Source: Brevundimonas sp. Root608
Lineage (GTDB): Bacteria > Pseudomonadota > Alphaproteobacteria > Caulobacterales > Caulobacteraceae
DNA: 64,000 nucleotides
Reading direction: 5' to 3'
NCBI RefSeq assembly: GCF_001427825.1
Contig: NZ_LMGT01000001.1
Span: 310,001-374,000, forward strand
The notes beneath the pieces are model-generated. The model made no database searches. It was not told the DNA's origin and was given only the letters and a program-made list of their open reading frames with translations. Below, in pieces: positions 34,031-44,061 of the stretch. Position 1 is the first letter of the stretch, and each line of letters begins with the position of its first letter. The translations under genes were made by a program, and so were the position numbers.

Positions 34031-35821
34031 ATGCCTCCTCAAGACAACAGCCGAAACACGATCATCTTCGTCGTGATCGCGGTCATCATGCTGCTCGCCT
34101 ACAACGTCTTCGTGATGGCGCCCCAGGCCGAGCGCCGGAAGGCCGCGCAGCAGGCCGCCGCCGAGCAGACCACGGCCGCCGCGACCGCCGCACCGTCGCC
34201 GGGCGTCGTCGTCTTCACCGAGGACCGCACGGTCGCCCTGGGGCGTGGCGGGGCGCGCGTGCCGATCCAGACCGGCACGGTCACAGGCTCGCTGTCCCTG
34301 CGCGGCGCGCGGATCGACGACCTGTTCCTGACCAAATACCAGGAGACGATCGAAGAGGGCTCGCCCGCCGTCGAACTGTTCCGTCCCGAGGGCATGCGTC
34401 ACGCCTATCAGGCCCAGTTCGGCTGGAACGGCCCCAATGTGCCCGGCGGCGTGCCCGGTCCGCAGACGCCGTGGCGCCTGACCGAGGGCGCGACCCTGAC
34501 GACGGCCACGCCGGTCACCCTGACCTGGGACAACGGCGCCGGTCTGCGCTTCACCCGCCGCATCGCCGTTGACGACCAGTATCTGTTCACCATCACCGAC
34601 ACCGTCGCCAACTTCAGCGCCCAGCCGATCGCCATCGCGCCCTGGGGCCGGATCGAACGGCAGGGCGTGCCCGACGAACTGGGCCGCCAGCAGGTCCTGC
34701 ACGAGGGCGGCATCGGCACCTTCGGCACGCCGGGCGACTACGCCACCCAGCAGCTGAAGTACAAGGCCTGGGCCAAGAAGCCGGTGCAGGAGCACACTTC
34801 GACCGGCGGCTGGATGGGCATCACCGACAAATACTGGCTGGCCGCCCTGATCCCGCAGCAGGACGAGCGCATCCAGGCCGCCTTCCGCGTCACCGACGCG
34901 GCGCACGCCGACATCCACTCGGCCACCATGCTGGGCGAAACGCACACCATCGCCCCGGGCCGCCAGATCACCGAGACCCAGCGCCTGTTCGCCGGCGCCA
35001 AGCGCAACGAAATCCTCTCCGCCTACGAGAAGCAGCTGAACCTTCCGCGCTTCATCTATGCGATCGACTGGGGCTTCCTGTTCTTCCTCACGCGGCCGAT
35101 CTTCCTGCTGGTCGAGCTGTTCTACGGCTGGTTCGGAAACTTCGGCCTGGCCATCCTCGGTCTGACCCTGACCGTGCGCCTGATCATGTTCCCGCTGGCC
35201 AACAAGTCCTACGAGAGCATGTCCAAGATGCGGACCCTCCAGCCGAAGATGGAGGAGCTGAAGAAGAAGCACCCCGACGATCCGGCCGCCCAGCAGAAGG
35301 AGCTGATGGCGCTGTATCAGAAGGAAAAGATCAATCCGCTGGCGGGCTGTCTGCCCCTGCTGCTGCAGATCCCGGTCTTCTACGCCGTCTACAAGATGCT
35401 GTTCGTGACCATCGAGATGCGGCACGCGCCGTTCTTTGGCTGGATCCGCGACCTGTCGGCGGCCGACCCCTCGACCATCTGGAACCTGTTCGGCCTGATC
35501 CCGTGGGACCCGTCGTCGGCCCCGCTGATCGGCGCCTATCTGGGCGGGACCTTCGCGCTCAGCATCCTGGCCATCTTCTACGGCCTGACCATGTGGCTGC
35601 AGATGGCGATGAGCCCGCCGGCGCCGGACCCGATGCAGCGCCGCATCTTCCAGTTCATGCCGATCGTCTTCACCTTCATCATGGCCACCTTCCCGGCCGG
35701 CCTGCTGATCTACTGGGCCTGGTCCAACATCCTGACCATCATCCAGCAGTATGTGATCATGCACCGCCTGAAGGCCGAGAACCCGATCGACACCTTCCTG
35801 CTCAGATTCAAGAAGGCCTGA
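34031..35821 (+). CDS. yidC: Membrane protein insertase YidC
   Basis: Inserts and folds inner-membrane proteins, alone or with SecYEG. An N-terminal helix (about residues 8-27) precedes a large periplasmic domain (about 60-365), then the five-helix insertase core (from [15 protein letters not shown]) with the hydrophilic groove Arg in TVRL. 596 residues, typical of Gram-negative YidC. Its stop is followed after 1 bp by the engB start, so the genes are coupled. Confidence 0.97.
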   Translation: MPPQDNSRNTIIFVVIAVIMLLAYNVFVMAPQAERRKAAQQAAAEQTTAAATAAPSPGVVVFTEDRTVALGRGGARVPIQTGTVTGSLSLRGARIDDLFLTKYQETIEEGSPAVELFRPEGMRHAYQAQFGWNGPNVPGGVPGPQTPWRLTEGATLTTATPVTLTWDNGAGLRFTRRIAVDDQYLFTITDTVANFSAQPIAIAPWGRIERQGVPDELGRQQVLHEGGIGTFGTPGDYATQQLKYKAWAKKPVQEHTSTGGWMGITDKYWLAALIPQQDERIQAAFRVTDAAHADIHSATMLGETHTIAPGRQITETQRLFAGAKRNEILSAYEKQLNLPRFIYAIDWGFLFFLTRPIFLLVELFYGWFGNFGLAILGLTLTVRLIMFPLANKSYESMSKMRTLQPKMEELKKKHPDDPAAQQKELMALYQKEKINPLAGCLPLLLQIPVFYAVYKMLFVTIEMRHAPFFGWIRDLSAADPSTIWNLFGLIPWDPSSAPLIGAYLGGTFALSILAIFYGLTMWLQMAMSPPAPDPMQRRIFQFMPIVFTFIMATFPAGLLIYWAWSNILTIIQQYVIMHRLKAENPIDTFLLRFKKA

Positions 35822-35822
35822 G

Positions 35823-36464
35823 TTGGACGATTTCACCGAGGAAGAACTGGAGCAGGGCCGCATCCTGTTCGCGCGTCCCGCCACCTTCGTCATGGGGTGC
35901 GCCAAGATCGAGCAGCTGCCTGATCCGGACCTGCCGGAGGTCGCCTTCGCGGGCCGGTCGAACGTCGGCAAGTCCAGCCTGATCAACGGCCTCGTCGGTA
36001 TGCACAAACTGGCCCGCGCCTCGAACGAGCCGGGCCGCACGCGCGAGGTCAATTTCTTCGACCTCGACGGCAAGATGCGGCTCGTCGACCTGCCCGGCTA
36101 CGGCTGGGCCAAGGCGTCGAAGTCGACGGTGAAGAAATTCCAGGACCTGGGCCGCGACTATCTGCGCGGGCGGGTGACGTTGAAGCGGGTCTATCTGCTG
36201 ATCGACGCCCGCCACGGCCTCAAGAAGGTCGATGACGAGGCGCTGGACGCGCTGGACCTCGCCGCCGTCAGCTATCAGATCATCCTGACCAAGGCCGACA
36301 AGCTCAAGAAGGGCGAGGCCGAGAAGGTCCAGGCCGCAACGCTGAAGGCCGTGTCCAAACGCGGCGCCGCCTATCCGGCGGTGATCGTCACCTCGGCCGA
36401 AAAGGGCGACGGCATGCCCGGGCTCCGCGCCGAGATCATGCGCACCACGGGCGTGACGCTTTAG
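35823..36464 (+). CDS. engB: Ribosome-biogenesis GTPase EngB (YsxC/YihA)
   Basis: Small essential GTPase that helps assemble the large ribosomal subunit. G motifs: G1 GRSNVGKSS (from residue 44), G2 around the T in PGRTREV, G3 DLPGYG, G4 TKADK, G5 SAEKG. 213 residues. Start TTG 35,823 lies 1 bp past yidC. In many alphaproteobacteria argB follows; here a hairpin repeat and an alpha/beta hydrolase gene follow instead. Confidence 0.96.
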   Translation: MDDFTEEELEQGRILFARPATFVMGCAKIEQLPDPDLPEVAFAGRSNVGKSSLINGLVGMHKLARASNEPGRTREVNFFDLDGKMRLVDLPGYGWAKASKSTVKKFQDLGRDYLRGRVTLKRVYLLIDARHGLKKVDDEALDALDLAAVSYQIILTKADKLKKGEAEKVQAATLKAVSKRGAAYPAVIVTSAEKGDGMPGLRAEIMRTTGVTL

Positions 36465-36524
36465 GCGCCAATCCACGAAGCGCGCCGAAGGCGAATTCAA
36501 GGAAGGCTGGTTCATCACCAAGGC

Positions 36525-36597
36525 CGCAAAGGAATCGCAAGGAACACTAAGGGAGCGGCGATCGATCCCCCTTGGTGGCCTTCGTGATTCCTTCGTG
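36525..36597. repeat. Imperfect inverted repeat (REP/MITE-like hairpin)
   Basis: Two 29-bp arms (36,525-36,553 and 36,569-36,597) match in inverted orientation at about 22 positions, around a 15-bp loop containing GATCGATC. The arms are made of CAC/GAAGG-type units. Lying between engB and a hydrolase gene, it could stop transcription of the ribosomal cluster or be a dispersed repeat copy. Confidence 0.65.
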
Positions 36598-36647
36598 TTC
36601 TTTGCGAAGAACCTTCCGGCATTCGCCGGGCGAGCGAGGGTTGAGCC

Positions 36648-37619
36648 ATGCGTCAACGCCTGATCCAGACCGACGGCCTGAAGCAGCAGATCCTCGAAGC
36701 CGGCTCAGGCCCGCTCGTCCTGCTGATCCACGGCTTTCCCGAACTCGGGATCAGCTGGCGGGCCCAGGTCCAGGCCCTCGCCGCCGCCGGCTTCCACGCC
36801 GTCGCCCCGGACATGCGCGGCTACGGCGGGACGGACAAGCCGGCCGACGCCACGGACTATTCCATCCTCCATCTCGTCGGCGACATGGTCGATCTGGTCC
36901 GGGCCCTGGGCGAGACGCCATGCGTCGTCGTCGGCCACGACTGGGGCGCGCCGGTCGCCTGGCACTGCGCCCTGACCCGGCCCGACCTGTTCCGCGCCGT
37001 CTTCGGCCTGTCTGTGCCATTCCAGCCGCGTCGGTCGAAGGGTCCGCCGACCGCGGCCATGGCGGCGATCTCCAAACGCCTCGGCCTCGGCGACCTGTAC
37101 ATCAGCCGCTTCCAGGCTGACGACGCCCATGCGGTGTTCGACGCCGATCCGGCGACAGCCCTGCGCAAGATGTTCTTCGCCTACGACGGCGCGACCCCCG
37201 ACGGCCGGCGGTCGACCGGCTTCATCCCCGAGGGACAGAGCTTCATCTCGACCGTCCCCGACGACGCGACCCTGCCGCCGTGGATGAGTCCGGAGCATTT
37301 CGCCGAATACGTCGACGCCTTCTCAGGCGGGGGGTTTAAGGGACCGCTCGACTGGTATCGCAACCTCGACCGCAACTGGTCGCTGACAGCGCATCTGCAG
37401 GACGCCCGCATCACCGTGCCCGCCGCCTTCGTGGTCGGCGAGCGCGATCCTGTGCGCCACTATGCGGGGCAGCATGAGGCGGGGTTGAAGGCGTGGATCC
37501 CGGACCTGCGCCTGCAGGTCGTGGTCCCGGGCGCCGGCCACTGGATCCAGCAGGAGCGGGCCGACGAGGTGAACCGGCTGTTGGTCGCGTTTCTGGCGGG
37601 GCTTGTTCCGATCTCCTGA
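36648..37619 (+). CDS. Alpha/beta hydrolase, epoxide-hydrolase-like
   Basis: Alpha/beta hydrolase with the soluble epoxide hydrolase layout: HGFPE oxyanion motif near residue 29, nucleophile Asp in VVGHDWGAPV near 104, cap domain following, and catalytic His in PGAGHWIQQE near 296. The HGFPE and GHDWG combination is characteristic of epoxide hydrolases and haloalkane dehalogenases. 323 residues. Substrate unknown. The ATG has no close strong ribosome site but the family begins here. Confidence 0.88.
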   Translation: MRQRLIQTDGLKQQILEAGSGPLVLLIHGFPELGISWRAQVQALAAAGFHAVAPDMRGYGGTDKPADATDYSILHLVGDMVDLVRALGETPCVVVGHDWGAPVAWHCALTRPDLFRAVFGLSVPFQPRRSKGPPTAAMAAISKRLGLGDLYISRFQADDAHAVFDADPATALRKMFFAYDGATPDGRRSTGFIPEGQSFISTVPDDATLPPWMSPEHFAEYVDAFSGGGFKGPLDWYRNLDRNWSLTAHLQDARITVPAAFVVGERDPVRHYAGQHEAGLKAWIPDLRLQVVVPGAGHWIQQERADEVNRLLVAFLAGLVPIS

Positions 37620-37643
37620 TTCCGCTCATCCCCGCGATGGAAA

Positions 37644-38630
37644 TTACAGTCCCGCCACCGCTTCCGCCGTGATCTCGAGGCTGCGGATGCGGTCGTCGAT
37701 GTCGAACACCATGCCCGTGACCATGACCTCGTCGACCCCCGTCTGCTCCGCGAAGGCCGCCAGCTTGGCGCGCACCGTCTCGCGCCCGCCGATGGCGGCA
37801 TAGGTCAGACGGCTCTGCACCGCCGCCAGCTGGCGCGCATCCAGCACGGCCGTGATGTCGTCCACCGGCGGCTTCACCTTGCCCGGCTTGCCGGTCACCA
37901 CCGCGGCGAAGGCCTGCTGCATGGAGGTCGACAGCCGCTGCGCCGCCCCGTCCGTCTCCGCCGCGAAGACATTGATCGCCGCCATCGCATAGGGTCCGGC
38001 CAACGCCTGGGACGGCCGGAAACCGGCGCGATAGGTCTGCAGCGCCTGCATCAGCAACTCGGGCGCGAAATGGCTGGCGAAGGCGAAGGGCAGGCCCAGA
38101 TGCGCGGCCAGTTCGGCGCTGAACAGACTGGAGCCCAGCAGCCAGATCGGCACCTTCGCCCCCGCCCCGGGCCAGGCCGTGACCCGCTGCCCCTCGACCG
38201 GATCGTCGAGGAAACGCTGAAGCTCCATCACGTCGCGCGGGAACTGGTCGGCGGCCTCGAAATAGCGGCGCAGGGCCCGGGCCGTCTCGCCGTCGGTGCC
38301 GGGCGCCCGGCCGAGGCCCAGATCGATCCGGCCCGGATACAACGCCTCCAGCGTCCCGAACTGCTCGGCGATCACCAGCGGCGCGTGGTTGGGCAGCATG
38401 ACCCCGCCGGAGCCGACGCGGATACGCTCCGTCGCCCCGGCGATCTGGCCGATCACCACGGCGGTCGCGGCGCTGGCGATGCCCGGCATGTTGTGATGCT
38501 CGGCGACCCAGAATCGTTTGAACCCCAGCCGGTCGGCGGCCTGGGCGAAGGCCGTGGTCTCCAGCAGGGCGCGGCGGGCGTCGCCGCCCTCGACGATGGG
38601 CGACAGGTCGAGAACGGAGAATGCGGTCAT
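37644..38630 (-). CDS. Luciferase-like flavin monooxygenase (LLM class)
   Basis: TIM-barrel flavin-dependent monooxygenase related to bacterial luciferase, of the MsnO8 subgroup. Features: [51 protein letters not shown], and [14 protein letters not shown]. 328 residues. Substrate unknown; requires reduced FMN from a partner reductase elsewhere. Convergent with the preceding hydrolase gene. Confidence 0.9.
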   Translation of the reverse strand: MTAFSVLDLSPIVEGGDARRALLETTAFAQAADRLGFKRFWVAEHHNMPGIASAATAVVIGQIAGATERIRVGSGGVMLPNHAPLVIAEQFGTLEALYPGRIDLGLGRAPGTDGETARALRRYFEAADQFPRDVMELQRFLDDPVEGQRVTAWPGAGAKVPIWLLGSSLFSAELAAHLGLPFAFASHFAPELLMQALQTYRAGFRPSQALAGPYAMAAINVFAAETDGAAQRLSTSMQQAFAAVVTGKPGKVKPPVDDITAVLDARQLAAVQSRLTYAAIGGRETVRAKLAAFAEQTGVDEVMVTGMVFDIDDRIRSLEITAEAVAGL

Positions 38631-38724
38631 GCCCGCTAGATCGGGTTCGCAGGTTGCGATTCAAGACCCACCTGCTTGGCCCGTCCTCTCGCCCGGCCTA
38701 TTCTGAAGGCGGAGGGCCCTGACC

Positions 38725-40083
38725 ATGATCCTGGCATCGATGATCGCCGTGGCGGCGTTGCAGGCGACAGCCGCGCCCCAACTGGCCGGACAATGGGACG
38801 GCCTGCTCTCCGTCGGCGGACAGAGCCTGCGCATCGTTTTGCGCGTCGACGCCGCGGGCGCCGCCGTCGTCGACAGCCCGGATCAGGGCGCCAGCGGCAT
38901 TCCCGCGGTCGGTCCGACCCTCGAGGGCGGCGTGGTCCGCTTCTCGGTCCCGGCCGTGCACGCCGCCTTCGAGGGCGCCCTGTCCGGCGACGGACGAACC
39001 ATCACCGGGGCCCTGACCCAGGGCGCGGCGGCCATACCCGTGGTCCTGACCCGCACCGCCGACGCCGTCTCGATCGCCGGGCCCTCGCGGCCGCAGACGC
39101 CGGTCGCGCCTTTCCCCTATCGCAGCGAGGACGTCACCTTCCCCAACGCCGGGGCCGGGATCACCCTCGCGGGAACCCTGACGCTGCCGCCGGGCGACGG
39201 GCCCTTCCCCGCGGCGATCCTGATCACCGGTTCGGGCGCCCAGGACCGCGACGAAACCATCTTCAATCACAAGCCCTTCCTGGTCTGGGCCGACGCCCTG
39301 ACCCGGCGCGGCGTCGCCGTCCTGCGCTATGACGACCGGGGCGTCGGCGGCTCGGGCGGCGGCACGCCCGCGGAAACCACCGCCGACTTCGCCACCGACG
39401 CGGCGGCGGCCATGAGCTACCTCAGGACCCGCCCCGGGATCGACGGCGACCGGATCGGCCTGATCGGCCACAGCGAGGGCGGCCTGATCGCCCCCCTGGT
39501 GGCGCAGAACGGCGGCGAGCCGGCCTGGATCGTCATGCTGGCCGGAACCTCGGTGACCGGCGGCGACATCCTGGTGGAACAGCAGCGGCGGCTGGCCACG
39601 GCGGCCGGCGCGTCCCCGGCCCAGGTCGAGAGCGGCAATGCCCGCCAACGCGCCCTGATGGACGCCGTGGCCCGCAACAAGGACGACGGCGCGGCCGTGG
39701 AACGGGAGACGGTGGCGCTTCTGACGGCGGAGGGCATGACGGAGGCCCAGGCGAAGGAGGCGGTGCGCCCCATCGTCTCGGCCTGGTACCGCTGGTTCGT
39801 CGCCCACGATCCGGCCCCGGCCCTCGCCGCGGTGCGCATGCCCCTGCTGGCGGTCTACGGCGGCAAGGACCTTCAGGTGCCCGCCGACCAGAACGCGCCG
39901 GCCCTGGCCCGGATTCTGCCGGCGGCCGAGATCGTCGTCCTGCCGGACCTGAACCATCTCATGCAGACCGCCCGAACCGGCGCGCCTTCCGAATACGGAA
40001 CGATCGAGGAAACCATCGCTCCCGAGGCCCTGAGGACGGTCGTCGACTGGGTGGCGTCGCGTTCGGGTCTGCCGCCGCAGTAG
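38725..40083 (+). CDS. Exported alpha/beta hydrolase with an N-terminal accessory domain
   Basis: A 452-residue secreted hydrolase. The signal peptide (about residues 1-18) precedes a beta-rich domain of about 110 residues (AGQWDGLLSVGGQSLRIV onward), then an alpha/beta hydrolase fold with the strand GVAVLRYDDRGVGGSGGG, nucleophile Ser in LIGHSEGGLI, an Asp in YGGKDLQVP and a His in LNHLMQ. The pattern fits the peptidase S9/dienelactone-like group often annotated as 'alpha/beta fold hydrolase'. Substrate unknown. Convergent with the pirin gene, 4 bp apart. Confidence 0.87.
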   Translation: MILASMIAVAALQATAAPQLAGQWDGLLSVGGQSLRIVLRVDAAGAAVVDSPDQGASGIPAVGPTLEGGVVRFSVPAVHAAFEGALSGDGRTITGALTQGAAAIPVVLTRTADAVSIAGPSRPQTPVAPFPYRSEDVTFPNAGAGITLAGTLTLPPGDGPFPAAILITGSGAQDRDETIFNHKPFLVWADALTRRGVAVLRYDDRGVGGSGGGTPAETTADFATDAAAAMSYLRTRPGIDGDRIGLIGHSEGGLIAPLVAQNGGEPAWIVMLAGTSVTGGDILVEQQRRLATAAGASPAQVESGNARQRALMDAVARNKDDGAAVERETVALLTAEGMTEAQAKEAVRPIVSAWYRWFVAHDPAPALAAVRMPLLAVYGGKDLQVPADQNAPALARILPAAEIVVLPDLNHLMQTARTGAPSEYGTIEETIAPEALRTVVDWVASRSGLPPQ

Positions 40084-40087
40084 GCCT

Positions 40088-41020
40088 TCAGACCGGGTGC
40101 GTCGGTTCCGGCTTGACGGGCGCCGGCTCCGGCGTCGACGGCACGTCCGGCAGGGGGATGAACTCGACCGAATCCTCGCTCGGCAGGGCCATCCGCCCCG
40201 CCTTCCAGTCGGCCTTGGCCTGGTCGATCCGCTCCTGTTTCGAATGGACGAAATTCCACCAGATGATGCGCGGCCCGACCGGCTCGCCGCCCAGAACCAT
40301 CACGGTCGAGGGCTTCAGCGCCTTGATGGTCGGCTCGGCCGTCGGCTCCAGCACGATCATCTGGCCCTCGTGGAAGGCCCGGTCGCCGACCTCGATCTCG
40401 CCCTTCGCCACATACAGGGCGCGTTCGGAATAGCCGCCCGCCCCCCGTCCCGGGGGCGGCGCGGTGCGCACCCCCTCGGCCAGCTCCCAGTGAACGTAGA
40501 ACAGCGGCGACGACACCGGCACGGCGGCCCTGGCGCCATAGGCCTCGCCCGCCACCAGCCGCGCGAACAGGCCGCCGTTTTCATAGGCCGGCTGGTCGGC
40601 CTCGCCATGATGATGGAAGCGCGGGTCGGTCTCCTCGGCCTCTTCGGGCAGGGCGATCCAGGCCTGCATGCCGTGCATCGGGCCGCCCGTGGACCGCTTC
40701 AGCGGGTCGGTGCGCTCGGAGTGGACGATGCCCTTGCCGGCTGTCATCCAGTTGACCTCCCCGGGGCGGATGGCCTGGGTCGCGCCGGTGTTGTCCCGGT
40801 GCATGATCTCGCCCTCGAACAGATAGCTGAGGGTCGACAGGCCGATGTGCGGATGCGGACGGACATTGATCGCCTCCGCCCCCGGCGCGAACTCGGCCGG
40901 GCCCATCTGGTCGAGGAAGATGAAGGGTCCGACCATCCGCCGCGCATGGAAGGGCAGCACCCGCCCGACCTCGAATCCGCCGAGGTCCTTGCGGCGGGCG
41001 TCGATCACCATCTCGATCAT
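40088..41020 (-). CDS. Pirin family protein
   Basis: Bicupin protein; relatives include quercetin 2,3-dioxygenase and redox regulators. The N-terminal cupin has metal-binding residues in HPHIGLSTLSYLFEGE and GKGIVHSER. The ATG at 41,020 is preceded by GGAGGAC and is the family start (MIEMVIDARRKDLGGFEVGR); the frame is open upstream only by chance. 310 residues, with a Pro-rich tail after residue 285. Probably cotranscribed with the upstream Lrp/AsnC gene, 44 bp away. Confidence 0.9.
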   Translation of the reverse strand: MIEMVIDARRKDLGGFEVGRVLPFHARRMVGPFIFLDQMGPAEFAPGAEAINVRPHPHIGLSTLSYLFEGEIMHRDNTGATQAIRPGEVNWMTAGKGIVHSERTDPLKRSTGGPMHGMQAWIALPEEAEETDPRFHHHGEADQPAYENGGLFARLVAGEAYGARAAVPVSSPLFYVHWELAEGVRTAPPPGRGAGGYSERALYVAKGEIEVGDRAFHEGQMIVLEPTAEPTIKALKPSTVMVLGGEPVGPRIIWWNFVHSKQERIDQAKADWKAGRMALPSEDSVEFIPLPDVPSTPEPAPVKPEPTHPV

Positions 41021-41064
41021 GTCTTGTCCTCCGGCCCAGGCCTCCGCCCGGGCGCCGAACCGGA

Positions 41065-41553
41065 CTATCCGACGTGCGGGGTGATGATGCCAAGGGGCAG
41101 GGCGGTCACATTCTTCACCCCTCGGGTGACGATGTGGCTCTCGCAGTCCGAGACGATGCCGAGGCTCAGCAGCTTGTGGCGCAGGAACTGGTCGAAGGCG
41201 TGCATGTCCGAGGTGATGATCCGCAGCACATAGTCCTCGCGCCCGGTGATGGTGGCGCACTGCACCACCTCGGGCCAGGCGGCCACGGCGGCCTCGAAGA
41301 CGTCGAGGTTTTCGGTCGAGGGCAGGCTGAGCTTGACGATGGCGTAGACCTCGAAATCCAGGCCCAGCTTGGTCGCGTCGAGCAGGGTCACCCGCTTGCG
41401 GATGAAGCCCGTATCCTCCAGTCTCTTGATCCGGCGCCAGCACGGCGAGGCCGACAGGCCGACCCGGTCCGCCACCTCGGCCACCGACAGTCCGGCGTCC
41501 TGCTGCAGGATGTCCAGAATTCGGGCGTCGACGGGATCCAGATCGTCAGCCAA
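41065..41553 (-). CDS. Lrp/AsnC-family regulator, probable BkdR-type activator
   Basis: DNA-binding HTH (LSVAEVADRVGLSASPCWRRIKRLE, residues about 20-45) and a C-terminal RAM ligand-binding domain (TITGREDYVLRIIT). It is divergent from the bkd operon, exactly as BkdR is in Pseudomonas, where it activates the branched-chain dehydrogenase genes in response to leucine-type amino acids. TTG 41,553 is chosen because AGGAG ends 7 bp upstream; a start at 41,583 would bury this site. 162 residues. Specific ligand inferred. Confidence 0.88.
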   Translation of the reverse strand: MADDLDPVDARILDILQQDAGLSVAEVADRVGLSASPCWRRIKRLEDTGFIRKRVTLLDATKLGLDFEVYAIVKLSLPSTENLDVFEAAVAAWPEVVQCATITGREDYVLRIITSDMHAFDQFLRHKLLSLGIVSDCESHIVTRGVKNVTALPLGIITPHVG

Positions 41554-41578
41554 GGCGTTTCTCCTGAGTGTGTTCTCG

Positions 41579-41657
41579 CGCAATAAAATACCGCTAAACC
41601 CGCTAAGGCAAGGTCGAAATCGAGCGAGCCTTGTCTGGCGCCTCGTGCTAATTGCGC
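41579..41657. promoter_or_regulatory. Candidate Lrp/BkdR operator between regulator and bkd operon
   Basis: GCGCAATAAAATACCGC (about 41,578-41,594) resembles the AT-centred, GCGCAA-flanked sites of Lrp-family regulators. A second half-site TTGCGC lies at 41,652-41,657, making an inverted CGCAAT/ATTGCG pair (41,579-41,584 and 41,651-41,656). The right-hand site is about 40 bp before the E1 alpha start. Confidence 0.4.
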
Positions 41658-41697
41658 CGCAGGAAACGCGGTCGGATCAACCGGACGGCAGGACGGA

Positions 41698-42933
41698 ATG
41701 AAGAAGCCCAATAGCCAAGCCTTGTCTTTGCGCGTGCCGGAGCCTTCGGGCCGGCCGGGCGACCCCACGGACTTCAGCCATCTGCTGATGGACCCGGCGG
41801 GCGTCGTCGAGCGCCCCGAGGTCTCGACCACGCCGTTCGACATGCGCGACCACGCCTTCCGGCTGATCCGTGTGCTCGACGACGACGGCAAGGCCGTCGG
41901 GCCGTGGAATCCGAAGCTCGACGCCGAGACGATGCGGCGCGGCCTCAAGGCCATGATCCTGACGCGCGCCTTCGACGACCGGATGCATCGCGCCCACCGC
42001 CAGGGCAAGACCAGCTTCTACATGAAATGCACGGGCGAGGAGGCCATCGCGGTGGCCCAGGGCATGATCCTGTCCCGCGAGGACATGGGCTTCCCCACCT
42101 ACCGCCAGCAGGGCCTGCTGATCGCGCGCGGCTATCCGCTCGCGACCATGATGAACCAGATCTATTCGAACGCTGAAGACCCGATCAAGGGCCGCCAGCT
42201 GCCGATCATGTATTCGGCCAAGGACTATGGGTTCTTCACCATCAGCGGCAACCTCGGCACCCAGGTGCCGCAGGCCGTCGGCTGGGCCATGGCCAGCGCC
42301 TACAAGGGCGACGACAAGATCGCCATCAGCTGGATCGGCGACGGCGCCACGGCCGAGGGGGACTTCCACAACGCCCTGACCTTCGCCAGCGTCTACCGCG
42401 CCCCGGTCATCCTCAACATCGTCAACAACCAGTGGGCCATCAGCTCCTTCCAGGGCATCGCCGGCGGGCTGGAGACCACCTTCGCCTCCAAGGCTATCGG
42501 CTACGGCCTTCCGGCCCTTCGCGTCGACGGCAACGACTTCCTCGCCGTCTGGGCCGCGACCCAGTGGGCCGAGGAACGCGCCCGCTCGAACCAGGGCGCG
42601 ACCGTCATCGAGCTGTTCACCTACCGCGGCGCCCCGCACTCGACCTCGGACGACCCCAGCCGCTACCGCCCCGCCGACGAGCACGACAAATGGCCGCTCG
42701 GCGACCCGATCGCCCGCCTGAAGCAGCACCTCATCGCCCTCGGCGAATGGTCCGACGACCAGCAGACGGCCGCCGAGGCCGAGGCCGTCGAACAGGTCCG
42801 CGCCGCCGGCAAGGAGTCCGAGGCCATCGGCACGCTCGGCCAGTCGCGCCCCTCGGTGAAGACCATGTTCGAAGAGGTCTATGCCACCGAGGACTGGCGC
42901 ATCACCGAACAGCGCCGCGAGGTGGGGGTCTGA
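41698..42933 (+). CDS. bkdA1: Branched-chain 2-oxoacid dehydrogenase E1 alpha subunit
   Basis: Thiamine-diphosphate-dependent decarboxylase subunit acting on the oxoacids of Leu, Ile and Val. Features: TPP-binding GDGATAEGDFHNAL from residue 214 ending in NNQWAIS, and the BCKDH-specific phosphorylation-loop-like APHSTSDDPSRYR. 411 residues, close to Pseudomonas BkdA1 (410). The N-terminal about 70 residues resemble those of BkdA1. Some annotators would call it pyruvate dehydrogenase alpha, but the HSTSDDPSRYR loop argues for BCKDH. First of four genes with tight spacing. Confidence 0.92.
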   Translation: MKKPNSQALSLRVPEPSGRPGDPTDFSHLLMDPAGVVERPEVSTTPFDMRDHAFRLIRVLDDDGKAVGPWNPKLDAETMRRGLKAMILTRAFDDRMHRAHRQGKTSFYMKCTGEEAIAVAQGMILSREDMGFPTYRQQGLLIARGYPLATMMNQIYSNAEDPIKGRQLPIMYSAKDYGFFTISGNLGTQVPQAVGWAMASAYKGDDKIAISWIGDGATAEGDFHNALTFASVYRAPVILNIVNNQWAISSFQGIAGGLETTFASKAIGYGLPALRVDGNDFLAVWAATQWAEERARSNQGATVIELFTYRGAPHSTSDDPSRYRPADEHDKWPLGDPIARLKQHLIALGEWSDDQQTAAEAEAVEQVRAAGKESEAIGTLGQSRPSVKTMFEEVYATEDWRITEQRREVGV

Positions 42934-42935
42934 TC

Positions 42936-44060
<1,125 letters not shown>

Positions 44061-44061
44061 G

